DNA of 64,000 nucleotides from Opitutaceae bacterium (GCA_028281165.1 JANQKI010000253.1:1-64000); one strand, 5' to 3'. Shown: positions 1 through 9,190, counted from the first letter of the stretch. A program made the numbers and translations. The notes: generated by a model from the letters alone, not told the origin.

Positions 1-1776
1 GTCTTGCCTTTCGAGAATCGCAGTCAACGTCCTGAGGACGTCTATTTTACAGACGGGATCCATGATGATCTCTTGACCCAGATCTCCAAGATCCAGGATA
101 TCAAGACGATTTCTCGCGCCTCTGTGATGAGCTACCGAGAGTCCGCTTCCAGGATCCCCGAGATTGGCAAGGCTCTCGGCGTCGCGACGATCCTTGAAGG
201 AGGCGTGCAGCGAGCGGGCGACCAGATTCGCATGAACGTCCAGCTTATCGACGTCGCCAGCGATTCCCATTTGTGGGCCGAGACCTATACGCGGAAGTTG
301 ACCGTGGAAAACATCTTCGCGATCCAAAGCGAAATCGCCCAAACCGTTGCCCGAGAGCTTGAAGCCGCTCTCTCTCCCGACGAAAAGGCGCGTATCGAAA
401 AACTGCCTACGAAAAATCTGGCCGCTTTGGAGTTCCTCTTCAGAGCAAAGGCGGTCTCTTTCGGGGCTACGGCCAAAGGTCAGGAAGAAGCTGAGGCTTA
501 TCTTCTGCAGGCAATCGAAATGGATCCGGAATTCGCCATCCCTTACGCGGCGCTGGCCAGTATTTACTTGCGGCAAGTATTCTACAGCGGCCGCTCGCTG
601 GAGGAACAGACCGCTAAGGCCGAGGCCCTGATCCAAAAGGCCATGGCCATCGATGATCAATCCAGCCTCGCTTATCAGGCCTTGGGTACGTTGACGGAAC
701 TTGAGGCCGACTTTCCGGCGGCGGATGCCGCATTTCGAAAGGCGATCGAACTCAACCCGAATAGCGCCGAGGCCTTCTACATCTACGGGAATTTTCAGCT
801 CTGGTCCACTAGAGATCATATCAGGGCTCTCGATCTCGCGATGAAAGCTCACGAATTGGATCCCATGGGACATCATTTAATCACTCAGCTTATGATAAAC
901 GCTCAGATAGCCAATGGGCTATTCGAGGACGCTCGCCGCCATGTTAATCAATTGCTGGCCAGAAACCCTACTGATTTGGCGGCCCTTCGGGCTCTCTGCC
1001 ACCTTCATTACGAAAGCGATTTCAGGTACGACGAAATGATCCGCTATCGCTATCGAGTCATTGAACTCGATCCAGGAGTGCCTTGGGACTACATGGGGAT
1101 CGCGTTCGGCTACGGGCTCATTGGAGCGCGCGAAGAAGAATTGGCATTGATCAGGCGTGCTCTGGAGATCGCTCCCAACGCTCGAAACGCCCATTTCCTG
1201 AGAGGAATGATCCATCATCGACTAGGGGAAAAAGCGTTGGCCATCGACAGTCTGCTCAAACTGACCGACAAGGCCGAATCGTTTAGCTATGTTATCAATT
1301 GGCTCGTCGATCTTGCCGTGGAGGAAAATCGAATCGAGGAGGTGATGGAGCGCCTAGAGACCTTATTCCCGGCCGGATTTCATAATCGAAGCCAAGTTAA
1401 TCAGACCAATTTCATCACAGCCTTCGCGTACGCCCGTCTCAAAATCGCGTCTGGAGAATCGGCCGACCATCTCCTGGAATACTGCCTAGAAGAGTCTCGG
1501 AAGGGCGCTTACCTGACGTGGAATAGCAAAAGCTATCTTTGGGAGGCTCGGATCAAGCTGGCTCAGGGCAGAAAAGCCGAAGCTCTGGCGTTGATGCGCG
1601 ATTTTATCGATAGAGGAGGAGTGGACTCGAATTTGCTTTTCCACACGGACTTCGCATCGCTCGCTGGCGATCCAGAGTTCGAGGAAATGCTCTCCATCAT
1701 CGAAGAGAGAAGCGCGATTCAGCGAAAAAACCTCGCCGAGATGGTGGCTAAAGGAGAAATTCCGGCGTCATTTTGA
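1..1776 (+). CDS. TolB-like/TPR repeat protein (5' end outside window)
   Basis: Open from the first base. The first codons read V-L-P-F-E-N-R-S, which is the middle of the 'IAVLPF.N.S' strand that opens a TolB-like nucleotide-cyclase/CadC-associated domain, so the real start lies upstream and the TTG at position 4 is not a start. The visible domain (about residues 1-125) has the family's ILEG..Q, DxxLWAE and FAIQSEIA motifs. It is followed by tandem TPR units (about residues 130-540) with typical E/A-E/P spacing. In known relatives this module sits C-terminal to a DNA-binding or adenylate-cyclase/kinase domain, which is not visible here. The likely role is protein-protein scaffolding in a sensory protein. 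Family is well supported; exact function is not. Confidence 0.85.
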   Translation, partial: VLPFENRSQRPEDVYFTDGIHDDLLTQISKIQDIKTISRASVMSYRESASRIPEIGKALGVATILEGGVQRAGDQIRMNVQLIDVASDSHLWAETYTRKLTVENIFAIQSEIAQTVARELEAALSPDEKARIEKLPTKNLAALEFLFRAKAVSFGATAKGQEEAEAYLLQAIEMDPEFAIPYAALASIYLRQVFYSGRSLEEQTAKAEALIQKAMAIDDQSSLAYQALGTLTELEADFPAADAAFRKAIELNPNSAEAFYIYGNFQLWSTRDHIRALDLAMKAHELDPMGHHLITQLMINAQIANGLFEDARRHVNQLLARNPTDLAALRALCHLHYESDFRYDEMIRYRYRVIELDPGVPWDYMGIAFGYGLIGAREEELALIRRALEIAPNARNAHFLRGMIHHRLGEKALAIDSLLKLTDKAESFSYVINWLVDLAVEENRIEEVMERLETLFPAGFHNRSQVNQTNFITAFAYARLKIASGESADHLLEYCLEESRKGAYLTWNSKSYLWEARIKLAQGRKAEALALMRDFIDRGGVDSNLLFHTDFASLAGDPEFEEMLSIIEERSAIQRKNLAEMVAKGEIPASF

Positions 1777-1866
1777 GCTGTAGTTGGATAGTGACCTTTT
1801 GAAAGGATGCCTGGCTGGCCGTCTAATGCCGATTCCCAAATGGTTTGATTAAATTGAACCTCAACT

Positions 1867-1891
1867 CGGAACGTCTCAGACGTTCCGCTAC
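1867..1891 (-). repeat. REP-like palindrome with GTAG head
   Basis: A perfect 10-bp inverted repeat (CGGAACGTCT / AGACGTTCCG) with a one-base centre. Read on the - strand it is immediately preceded by GTAG (1888-1891). A GTAG tetranucleotide 5' of a hairpin is the hallmark of REP elements mobilised by TnpA-REP/RAYT transposases. Confidence 0.6.
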
Positions 1892-1927
1892 CATCTTCGC
1901 TTATACTAAGCTACACCGCGTCAAGAC

Positions 1928-1985
1928 GTAGCGGCATGACTGCCTGTCCTGAGCTTTGTCGAAGGGAGTCATGCCGAAAAGCTAC
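1928..1985 (+). repeat. REP-like inverted repeat with GTAG head
   Basis: GTAG (1928-1931) leads directly into CGGCATGACT (1932-1941), whose exact complement lies at 1967-1976. GCTAC (1981-1985) then closes the outer arm. The loop contains the CCTGAGC...GTCGAAGG sequence that I know as a recurrent intergenic repeat core in many environmental genomes. It could fold as a long hairpin. Confidence 0.6.
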
Positions 1986-2066
1986 CACTCGAATATTATC
2001 AAACCTTTTGAGAGATGATATAAGGTTCCGCCTTCGGTTTCATTTCTTTAGAAAAAGCCGCTTCAA

Positions 2067-2104
2067 AGAGCGTTTATTTGAAATTCTTTCGCGTTAAACG
2101 CTCT
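2067..2104. repeat. 10-bp inverted repeat
   Basis: AGAGCGTTTA (2067-2076) and TAAACGCTCT (2095-2104) are exact complements around an 18-base spacer, 131 bases upstream of the next gene. No U-tract follows, so it is not an obvious terminator. Confidence 0.4.
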
Positions 2105-2234
2105 GCAAAACGCTTGGCAAACGCATCGGTTGCTACGGTTGCGTCATAAGTTCCTGAGCTTGGTATCCGCCAGTCTAAAACGACCTTAGCCTCGGCCATC
2201 AGGAGAACCTAAGTAACCCTAAATCTAACTGACA

Positions 2235-2714
2235 ATGAAGAATAATCGACACAACTCGAATGAATTGAAGCGCAACCCAGCTTTGGCAACTTATCAATGG
2301 TGCCTGCTTGCCCTATTCGCTATCGCCGAGCTTGCCATCGCGGCCGATGCCGGCCCTGCGAAATCGCGACGCTTTGATGAACCGGTCATCCGTATCGAAA
2401 AAGGCATGACCAAGACCGAGGTTCTGTCTCTGCTCAAAAAGCCGGACAAGAAGCAGCGTCTCGACGCGTTTGAAAAAAAGGAGAAGTGGACCTATTTGAT
2501 TCTGCGAGGCTATAAGGAAACGATGGTCGACGCTGGACCGCTTGGCGGCGGCTTCAGCTATAGCCACTCTCCCGATCTGCCGGGAAGCGAATTGAATCCG
2601 CGCTATGTTCGACAATGGGAGCGACATGTCGATGTGATCGAGCTTCACTTTCTTGAAGGACGTGTCGCCTCGTGGAAAAAGCAGCGGAAAATCAAACGAG
2701 GAATAAACCACTAG
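2235..2714 (+). CDS. Exported BamE/SmpA-like small protein
   Basis: The 159-residue protein has a basic N-terminus, then a hydrophobic stretch (about residues 23-37) ending in A-A-D-A, which fits a signal peptide or anchor. The mature part has 'I..GMTK.EVLSLL.KPDKK' followed by an aromatic 'WTYLI' strand, the pattern of the SmpA/OmlA (BamE-like) fold found in small envelope proteins. There is no lipobox cysteine. It stands alone between palindromes and is convergent with the permease gene, 23 bases away. The family call comes from motif resemblance only; the partner is unknown. Confidence 0.65.
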   Translation: MKNNRHNSNELKRNPALATYQWCLLALFAIAELAIAADAGPAKSRRFDEPVIRIEKGMTKTEVLSLLKKPDKKQRLDAFEKKEKWTYLILRGYKETMVDAGPLGGGFSYSHSPDLPGSELNPRYVRQWERHVDVIELHFLEGRVASWKKQRKIKRGINH

Positions 2715-2737
2715 CCCTCTTCGAAGTCTGGTTAGGC

Positions 2738-5344
2738 CTACTCGCCGCGCAGGGCCAGCGAGGGAGCGATGCGGGTCGCCCGGTAGGCGGGAGCCCAGCA
2801 GGCCAGTAGTCCTACCATTCCCAACACGAACGCGACCATTGCAAATGAAACGCCATCAAATTCCGATACGCCGTAGAGCATATTGCTGAGGAATCGTGAC
2901 AGGCCTAGCGAAGCTAAAAGTCCAATCAGCAAGCCAATGCTAGCTAATCTCAAGCCGCTAGAAAGAATTAGGTTTCGGACTGTTTGCGGCAATGCTCCGA
3001 TGGCCATGCGTATGCCGATTTCCTGGGTTCTCTGTCTTACGGTGTAACTAAGAACTCCATACAGTCCAACGGCGGCTAAAACGAGGGCCAGAGCCGATAG
3101 GATAGCCAGCAATTGCATCAGAAGTCTTTCGTTGGAGATGGTTCTTTCGAAAAGGGCATCGTAAGGTCTTATGTTTTGGGGTGGTAAGTTTGGATCAATC
3201 TCGCCTAATTCTTTGCGAATGGCATTCGCCAGCGACATAGGGTTGCCTTTTGTCTTAAGAACAAACCAATAGGAGCGTTGGGGTTCTTGCGAGATCGGCA
3301 CATAGAGCTGCTTGCGAGCTGTATTCGTCAAACCGAATTGGTCTACATGCCCGACCACGCCAACAATCCTTTTCCACGCGCTTGGATCGGATGGAGGCCC
3401 CATTCCAATTACAATGCGTTTTCCAATCGGATCGCTATCGGGTAGTACTTGCTGAGCGAATTTGCTGTCGATGATGGCGACCGGTTCGCTATTGCCTGTA
3501 TCGAACTCGTTGAATGTACGCCCCTTGATCAGCCGTAGGCCTACCGTTTCGGCGAAATTGGGTCCGACCCAAAACCGTGATGCGCTGACAAGATCGGTAG
3601 GATCTGGCAAGGGGGTTCCATCGATGTAGTACGGATTATTGGTGTCTCCCGTAAGGGGAAGCGGGTTAACCACTCCCGCATCTATCACTCCTGGTAATGT
3701 AGCTAGACGTTCTAATGCGAGATTAACAATTTGAATACGTTTTTCCCCTTCGTCATAGTCAGAGCCTGCTAGTCTCCAGGAGAAGGTAAGTCTTTTTTCA
3801 ACATTGAAACCTGGATCGGACTTATAGAGGTTTGCCGTTGTTCTGAGCATGAGTCCCGCTCCAACCAGCAATGCTGCGGTCAGGGCGAATTCAGTCACAA
3901 TTAGGACTGACTTCCACTTTCGCCCTTGTGGCGACTCGCTTGTTCTCGATCCCGAGTTTAAGGCTTCCCGTTGAGATAGGCGGGCGGCTTGGCGAAAAGG
4001 GCCTATGCCGAACAGTAGACTAGTCGCCAAACTTATAAATAAAAGGTACACTAGAGTGGATGCGTCCATTTGGACCTCGCTTATGCGCGGCAAATGCTGA
4101 CCGAAAATATCCTTAAGCCAGCGAATCGACAGTAAGGCTAGCGCAACTCCAGCAACGCCTCCTAGAAGGCCCAGCGACAAGCTCTCGACTGTGAGTTGCC
4201 CTAGGACTTGCAGCTTGCTTGCTCCAAGCGATGCTCGGACACCAAACTCCTCTCGACGTCCATGGGACCTTGCTAACTGCATGTTAGCTACATTAACGCA
4301 AGCGATGAGCAGTAGAAATCCAGAGGCGGCGAGCAAGGCGACCAAAGCGGGTTTCGACTTGCTGAAAAGGCGCTCTTCGAGTGACTGCAGTGAAACGGTC
4401 CAGCCTGTATTGGTGTCTGGATACTGAGTTTCAAGCCGAGAGGCGATGCTTACCATATCGGTTCGAGCAGTCTCAATATCAACGCCCGGTTTCAATCGAG
4501 CGATAACTTTAAATCCCGGGTGGCTTCCGCGATTGGTGAATCGTTCGGCTTTTCGTCCCAGAGGTGTGAATACGTCTTGGTTATCTAAAGGGTAATGATC
4601 GGGCACTACGCCAATTACGGTGAAAAGCTGTCCGGTCAAATTGATTGTTTCCCCTAAAACCGCTTCGCTCGCTCCAAATTTTTGCCGCCAAAGTCGTTCG
4701 CCCAGCAAAGCTGTCGCTTCAGAGCTCGGTTGGTCATCGCTATGGCTAAAAAGGCGACCAATCAAAGGTTCTATGTCAAAGGCTTCTAGATATTCATGAG
4801 TAACTGCCGAGCCGGTTAGGCGTAGAGCTCCTTCGCTATCGAGCAGATTGTATCCTTCCCTTCGGTACAGAGAGAAAGATGAAAAACTGTTTTGCTGATC
4901 ATGCCAATCTCTGAAATTGGGATATGAAACTGAAAAACCGCTGAATTCTTCATGCCAATCTTCTATGAACACCAACTGATTGGGATCGGGAAAATTCAGT
5001 GACCTGAACAGTACAGCGTTTGCTAGCGAATAGATGGCCGTGTTGGCTCCAACCCCCAAGGCGAGCGTCATTACGGCGATGAGAGTGAATCCTTTATTCC
5101 TGAGCATCTGTCTGCCTGTCAATCGTAAGTGACGAACGATATTTTCGAGGAATCTCCGGTGCCATACGTCGCGACATTCCTCTTTGTGGAATTCAATATT
5201 GCCAAATTCTCTTAAGGCTTTTTTACGAGCTTCCTCGTGGGGCATGCCACTTGCTTTGAGTTCTTCGATGTGAGCCTCGAGATGGAAACGCATTTCCTTG
5301 TTCATGCGTTTCTCAAAGCTAGTTAGTCGTAACTGATTTTTCAT
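2738..5344 (-). CDS. ADOP-type FtsX/MacB-like ABC permease
   Basis: An 868-residue membrane protein of the 'acidobacterial duplicated orphan permease' type. It has an N-terminal cytoplasmic segment (about 1-75, with the 'EARKKALREFGN' motif), a transmembrane helix at about 80-105 (ALGVGANTAIYS), a large periplasmic MacB-like domain, three FtsX helices around 335-450, then a second copy of the unit with helices at about 480 and 755-860 (R.QEIGIRMAIGA). No ATPase is encoded next to it. The ATG at 5344 is chosen because GGAGG lies just upstream; an in-frame TTG at 5359 overlaps that Shine-Dalgarno and is rejected. The PadR gene lies upstream on the same strand, as is usual for this family. The substrate cannot be inferred. 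Confidence 0.9.
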   Translation of the reverse strand: MKNQLRLTSFEKRMNKEMRFHLEAHIEELKASGMPHEEARKKALREFGNIEFHKEECRDVWHRRFLENIVRHLRLTGRQMLRNKGFTLIAVMTLALGVGANTAIYSLANAVLFRSLNFPDPNQLVFIEDWHEEFSGFSVSYPNFRDWHDQQNSFSSFSLYRREGYNLLDSEGALRLTGSAVTHEYLEAFDIEPLIGRLFSHSDDQPSSEATALLGERLWRQKFGASEAVLGETINLTGQLFTVIGVVPDHYPLDNQDVFTPLGRKAERFTNRGSHPGFKVIARLKPGVDIETARTDMVSIASRLETQYPDTNTGWTVSLQSLEERLFSKSKPALVALLAASGFLLLIACVNVANMQLARSHGRREEFGVRASLGASKLQVLGQLTVESLSLGLLGGVAGVALALLSIRWLKDIFGQHLPRISEVQMDASTLVYLLFISLATSLLFGIGPFRQAARLSQREALNSGSRTSESPQGRKWKSVLIVTEFALTAALLVGAGLMLRTTANLYKSDPGFNVEKRLTFSWRLAGSDYDEGEKRIQIVNLALERLATLPGVIDAGVVNPLPLTGDTNNPYYIDGTPLPDPTDLVSASRFWVGPNFAETVGLRLIKGRTFNEFDTGNSEPVAIIDSKFAQQVLPDSDPIGKRIVIGMGPPSDPSAWKRIVGVVGHVDQFGLTNTARKQLYVPISQEPQRSYWFVLKTKGNPMSLANAIRKELGEIDPNLPPQNIRPYDALFERTISNERLLMQLLAILSALALVLAAVGLYGVLSYTVRQRTQEIGIRMAIGALPQTVRNLILSSGLRLASIGLLIGLLASLGLSRFLSNMLYGVSEFDGVSFAMVAFVLGMVGLLACWAPAYRATRIAPSLALRGE

Positions 5345-5371
5345 GACAATTCCCTCCAATGAATATTTAAA

Positions 5372-5571
5372 AACCGCGAATGAATGCTAATGCATGCCTA
5401 TCCGAATATTGGAATTGGAATCCATTCGCATTAATTGGCGGTTGAAATTCCTATTTTATTTGTTGAACCACAGAGGGCGCGAAGAACACAGAGATGCCGT
5501 ATGTCATTGTTGAGAATCTAATTATTTTGCGGATTCTGTGTTTTGCTTTTTCGCTTTGCTCAGTGGCGGTT
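5372..5571. repeat. Two inverted-repeat pairs between padR and the permease
   Basis: An AACCGC-headed 20-mer at 5372-5391 is complementary (17 of 20) to 5424-5443. A second AACC-headed segment rich in ACAGAG/GCGAAG (5466-5493) is partly complementary to 5535-5571. Both resemble the AACCGC/AACCACAGAG-type intergenic repeats seen widely in environmental bacteria. They separate the regulator from the permease and may affect transcript folding. Confidence 0.45.
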
Positions 5572-5576
5572 GCAAA

Positions 5577-5909
5577 TTAGTCCGAGTGCAGCACCGCTTC
5601 GACGGCAGCGGAGAAATCGCGCCAGTTGGCTGTTTGCGAGTCCAGTTGCTTTCTTCCTTTGGAAAGGAGCTTGTAGAAGCGCGCTTCCCGTCCTTTTTCA
5701 GAGATGGCCTCGTAGCTTTTCACGAACCCTTTTTTCTCCAGACGATAAAGCGCGGGGTAGAGCGAGCCTACGTTCAGGCTAAAGGTTCCGTTCGAGATTT
5801 GTTTAAGCCTTTTGGCAATGCCCCAACCGTGACGATCCTCTGTGACAAGAGCCTTCAGAATAAGCATTTCCAATGCGCCAAGTAGCAGGTTGTTCGATTT
5901 ATTTCCCAT
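5577..5909 (-). CDS. PadR-family transcriptional regulator
   Basis: 110 residues, the usual length of a short PadR regulator. The N-terminal winged helix contains 'LLGALEMLILKAL', 'HGWGIAKRL' and 'GSLYPALYRLEKKGFV', the classic PadR DNA-recognition signature, followed by a short C-terminal dimerisation helix. An AAGGA Shine-Dalgarno precedes the ATG. It lies upstream of and co-oriented with the ADOP permease, which it probably represses. PadR proteins usually respond to a small ligand or stress; none is evident here. Confidence 0.93.
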   Translation of the reverse strand: MGNKSNNLLLGALEMLILKALVTEDRHGWGIAKRLKQISNGTFSLNVGSLYPALYRLEKKGFVKSYEAISEKGREARFYKLLSKGRKQLDSQTANWRDFSAAVEAVLHSD

Positions 5910-5935
5910 AATTTCCTTGAATATTTAGTTATTCG

Positions 5936-5956
5936 ATATTTCGATATTCGAAATAT
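5936..5956. promoter_or_regulatory. Candidate PadR operator
   Basis: A perfect 9-bp inverted repeat (ATATTTCGA / TCGAAATAT) with a 3-bp centre, starting 27 bases upstream of the PadR start codon. AT-rich palindromes at this position are the usual autoregulatory sites of PadR proteins. The assignment rests on position and symmetry only. Confidence 0.5.
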
Positions 5957-6114
5957 TAATGTCAATCGGAAATTTATGGATAGTACACAGTAGGCAAGAG
6001 ATCCTCAGCTTGCGTAGAAAATATTTCGGTCAGCGTAGAACCATTTGCAGACCTTAATCAGGTTAGCTTGCTTTAACGTTGGAGAGTTGTCGGGAATATA
6101 GGTGAGTTTGTGTT

Positions 6115-7863
6115 ATGAAAACGGTATTCAAATTATTGTTCGTCTCGTTTTTGGCTTTTAAAGAGGTTGTTTTCGCCAGTTCGATAGACACTCCTCAGGT
6201 GAAATGGAAATTCGAGACAGGAGCTTCGATTCGTGGGACGGCTATATTGGATGGCGGAAGGTTGTATTTCGGAAATTCGGAGGGGAGTATTTATTGTTTG
6301 GATGCGGAAAGTTCTGACCAGATTTGGAAATTCGAGACAGGATCGACGATAACATCTCAGCCGGCTATTGCGGGCCAATTACTGCTTGTTTCCAGTAGAG
6401 GGAATCGACTGTATGCGTTGAGCAAGGATACCGGAGAAGTATCTTGGTCATTTAAATTGGAGAATCCGAAACCTCACGTTTACGGTTGGGATTACTTTGA
6501 TGCCAGCCCGTTGGTTACAAAGGATTTCATTCTGATCAGTTCGGGTAATAACACTCTCTACAGCCTAAGTCACTATGGCGAAGTCCAATGGCAGTTCGAG
6601 GCGGGAGACAAGATTCGGGCGACGCCGCTGGCTGTTGGAGACGACCTATTCGTTCCGAGTTATAATGGAATTGTCTATAGACTTTCCTTAAGCGATGGCC
6701 AGTTGAAAGGAGAATTCGAGACAAATGGTATAAAGTTTTACGATACGGTAAATTTCTGGGATCGTACCGCCATAACGGCAAGACCCGCTTTAAAGGATGG
6801 CGTGCTAGTAATCGGGTCTCGAGACGGACGTCTTTATGGATTCGATACGGGAACCATGGAGAAAAAATGGCATGTGACTTATGGCGCTTCTTGGACAGGT
6901 AGTTCTCCTGTCATTGATGATGAAGCGGTTTACATAGGATGGTCGGATGCCTTGCTCGTCACTGCGGTTAATTTTAAGACCGGCGAGGAGATCTGGAAAA
7001 CGAAGACGGGAGCGCGGATGTTTTCCACTCCCGTTTTTGACGGAGAAAACCTTTACCTGGGTTCCTTCAATGGAAAAATCTACTGTTTGAACAAGGAGCA
7101 TGGCGAGATTGTTTGGGAATATCAGACGGAAGCGCCCGTTGTTTCGTCTCCTCAGCTTGTCGATGGTGTTCTGTATGTAGGAAACGACGACGGCAGCTTC
7201 TACGCTTTCGAGAATGCGGGAGATTCGTTCAAGACTGTCTATCAGCCCGTTGAAGCTAAGCCAAAGTGGCTCTTCGCCTCCGAGCAGATTACACCTTATT
7301 TAGAAAACAAAGGCTTCCAGAGATTGGATACAACGAACTTGAAGTCTTTTCTTCTGAACCGGATTGCTGACGGAAAGCCAAGTGTAGTGGTTTTTCCACA
7401 TTCGAGCATTCCTGAAGAGGTAGCGGGCTCCGAAGCTGAGGATAGCGTATTCAAAAAGTACATGGAAGCTGGAGGAAGAATCGTATGGCTTAATGGCCTG
7501 CCCAACTGGTGGAGTTTTGATGAGAACAGGAAGTTTAGCGGCCATGATCCCTCTTTTGCCGAATCCCTTTTGAATGTGGAGTTGGATATTCATTTCGACT
7601 TTGCATTGTACTACTCGAAGGCTACCGAGGAGGGCCTCGCTTGGGGCCTGCCCAGGTCCTTTCAATCGCAAAGCTCCTTATTCGCTGATACTGAAGGCAT
7701 CATTCCGCTAGCCTACACGGAGCTCGGCCGCTTGGCGGCCTTTTATAAGCCTTTTGGCGAACGACCTTATGCCGGATTTGTGTTCTTGAGATCCTGGAAG
7801 GCCACGGAGACTACGAAACACGATCTTGAGCTCATCAAAACGGTCGCCGAATTTGGGCTCTAA
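6115..7863 (+). CDS. Exported PQQ-like beta-propeller protein with C-terminal amidotransferase-like domain
   Basis: 582 residues with an N-terminal signal peptide (about 1-22). Residues 25-370 are successive PQQ/BamB-type blades, recognised by repeated 'G.LYFG...G.IYCLD...G...WKFET' units. The remaining part (about 380-580) leaves the propeller pattern; 'SVVVFPHSSIPEE', 'YMEAGGRIVWLNGLP' and 'AAFYKPFGERPYAGFVFLR' suggest a class I amidotransferase/ThuA-like Rossmann domain. The propeller is probably a periplasmic scaffold or ligand-binding domain; no PQQ-dehydrogenase catalytic residues were recognised. The gene stands alone, with an AGGTGAG Shine-Dalgarno-like sequence upstream and a strong hairpin at its end. 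Confidence 0.8.
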   Translation: MKTVFKLLFVSFLAFKEVVFASSIDTPQVKWKFETGASIRGTAILDGGRLYFGNSEGSIYCLDAESSDQIWKFETGSTITSQPAIAGQLLLVSSRGNRLYALSKDTGEVSWSFKLENPKPHVYGWDYFDASPLVTKDFILISSGNNTLYSLSHYGEVQWQFEAGDKIRATPLAVGDDLFVPSYNGIVYRLSLSDGQLKGEFETNGIKFYDTVNFWDRTAITARPALKDGVLVIGSRDGRLYGFDTGTMEKKWHVTYGASWTGSSPVIDDEAVYIGWSDALLVTAVNFKTGEEIWKTKTGARMFSTPVFDGENLYLGSFNGKIYCLNKEHGEIVWEYQTEAPVVSSPQLVDGVLYVGNDDGSFYAFENAGDSFKTVYQPVEAKPKWLFASEQITPYLENKGFQRLDTTNLKSFLLNRIADGKPSVVVFPHSSIPEEVAGSEAEDSVFKKYMEAGGRIVWLNGLPNWWSFDENRKFSGHDPSFAESLLNVELDIHFDFALYYSKATEEGLAWGLPRSFQSQSSLFADTEGIIPLAYTELGRLAAFYKPFGERPYAGFVFLRSWKATETTKHDLELIKTVAEFGL

Positions 7864-7894
7864 TACCCCATGCAAATCTTTTTGCATGGGGTAT
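7863..7894 (+). terminator. Strong hairpin directly after the propeller gene
   Basis: A perfect 14-bp stem (7863-7876 with 7881-7894) and a TCTT loop begin at the last base of the stop codon. No run of T follows, so it could be a stabilising 3' hairpin or a non-canonical terminator. Confidence 0.55.
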
Positions 7895-8084
7895 AAATCG
7901 TAATGATATCCTAATCCTCGTTGTAGGCAGCTTCTCTGAATTGAACTCCTGAGATGATGCGCTCACCAACCATTTCAGTCTTTCTTATCTAGAGAGTATC
8001 TTCCAAAACTTTTTCTATCGTTCAATATCGTTGCGATGAGATGAGCGGCAACGTCATGGCTATGGCCGCCTTTGATTTGGATTC

Positions 8085-8801
8085 TTACTTTGCTTCTTCT
8101 TTTGCCCGGTCGAGTCCTTTGGCTAACATTTTGGCCCAACTGGAAAAGGCGGCGCGCGCATCCCTGATGTTGGTGCTTTGCGACCTTGGGATTCTCCAAC
8201 TGAACGAGTCTCCCATATCTCTTTTTCGATCCACGCCTCGGGCGAGAATTTGACCGCTTACGGAATCGAAGAGTTCGATTACCAGCGTTGCCTCTCCTGA
8301 GCCCTCAGCGTAAACTTGTCCCCACAACCCAGCGGTGTTATTTGGGTCTGGCGCTGTGATATCGAGGTCAATTATTTGAGCTCTCACAATCAGAACATCT
8401 TCACCTGTGGTATGAACTACGGGATAGCCTTTATCTTCCAGAACATCGGTGAACTCATCCAGGAACAGGCTCTTTCCCCGTTCAATGATGGTTTCCAGAT
8501 CGGATGCTGACAGGCGGTCCATCATAGGGCGGTTGGCATTGATGTCCCTTTGCCAGCCTTTCCTGAAGGCGATTGTGGGTTCCAGGAGAATAATTTTTTC
8601 ATAACCTTTTAGATCAGCTCCTGGAGCGACATAAACAGCATCTGCTTTTGAGTCATTTAGCCGTACAAGACCATCGTGGGTTGTCTCAGGAAGAGCAGGT
8701 TTTTTGGCTGATACTGGAATCATCGTTGCTGCAAGCATTGAGATGATGGCCAGGGCGTTAATGGCTATGCCTGTTTTTCTATTCAATTTTAAGAAGCGCA
8801 T
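8085..8801 (-). CDS. DUF3313-like exported protein
   Basis: 238 residues. The signal peptide ends near A-K-K (about residue 33). The mature protein follows the DUF3313 pattern: 'DGLVRL', 'ADAVYVAPGADLKGYEKIIL', 'VAFRKGWQRD'-like (here IAFRKGWQRD) and a late 'RAQIIDLDITAPDP' strand. DUF3313 proteins are envelope proteins of unknown function, often lipoproteins; the lipobox Cys is absent here, so a soluble periplasmic form is more likely. It lies downstream of, and in the same direction as, the serine hydrolase gene, but 390 bases away. Confidence 0.75.
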   Translation of the reverse strand: MRFLKLNRKTGIAINALAIISMLAATMIPVSAKKPALPETTHDGLVRLNDSKADAVYVAPGADLKGYEKIILLEPTIAFRKGWQRDINANRPMMDRLSASDLETIIERGKSLFLDEFTDVLEDKGYPVVHTTGEDVLIVRAQIIDLDITAPDPNNTAGLWGQVYAEGSGEATLVIELFDSVSGQILARGVDRKRDMGDSFSWRIPRSQSTNIRDARAAFSSWAKMLAKGLDRAKEEAK

Positions 8802-9190
8802 ATGATTTCTTTGATTGAGTGTTTTGGGGATCTATTTGTTTCATCAAGCCACCACCGTTTGAAGTCGTTCCGGCATCATTCCGATCGATTTTATTCCCTG
8901 GTTGACCGGCTTGACAGTGTGTTCTGACGAAACTCTTAGACTGCCCTTGCGTTGGATTTACGTAGTCTTTCTAGCGGGCCTGCCGTTAGTTGAAAAGCAG
9001 TTTCGAAATTAGTTTGACGCCCTAGTGATTCAAAATTGGGACAGGCGAATTTCTTCTCATCGATGCATTGATGATGAAAGGGTCTGTCAGACTGAATTGT
9101 GTTGGTTAGAGAGCGGTAGTCTCTTTTGAATGGATCAATGAGCTTCATTTGCGCAAACACCTCACTTCCAAAGATCTCGTTTGCTCCTTT
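8802..9190. other. Intergenic region, no supported gene
   Basis: A 74-codon open frame (9160-8936, - strand) starts with GTG, has no Shine-Dalgarno and no recognisable family, so I do not call it. No clear terminator or promoter is seen in this stretch. Confidence 0.5.

Larger units (their letters stand above)
1777..2234. other. Intergenic region rich in palindromes
   Basis: This 458-base stretch has no convincing gene. It carries three separate inverted repeats, listed individually (1867-1891, 1928-1985, 2067-2104). No tRNA-like fold or promoter stands out. Confidence 0.6.

Noticed and set aside
5345-5359. TTG start for the ADOP permease five codons upstream
   Set aside because: It would place the GGAGG Shine-Dalgarno inside the coding region; the ATG at 5344 is correctly spaced.
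8936-9160. 74-codon - strand frame downstream of the NylB-like gene
   Set aside because: GTG start, no Shine-Dalgarno and no family; could be real but unsupported.
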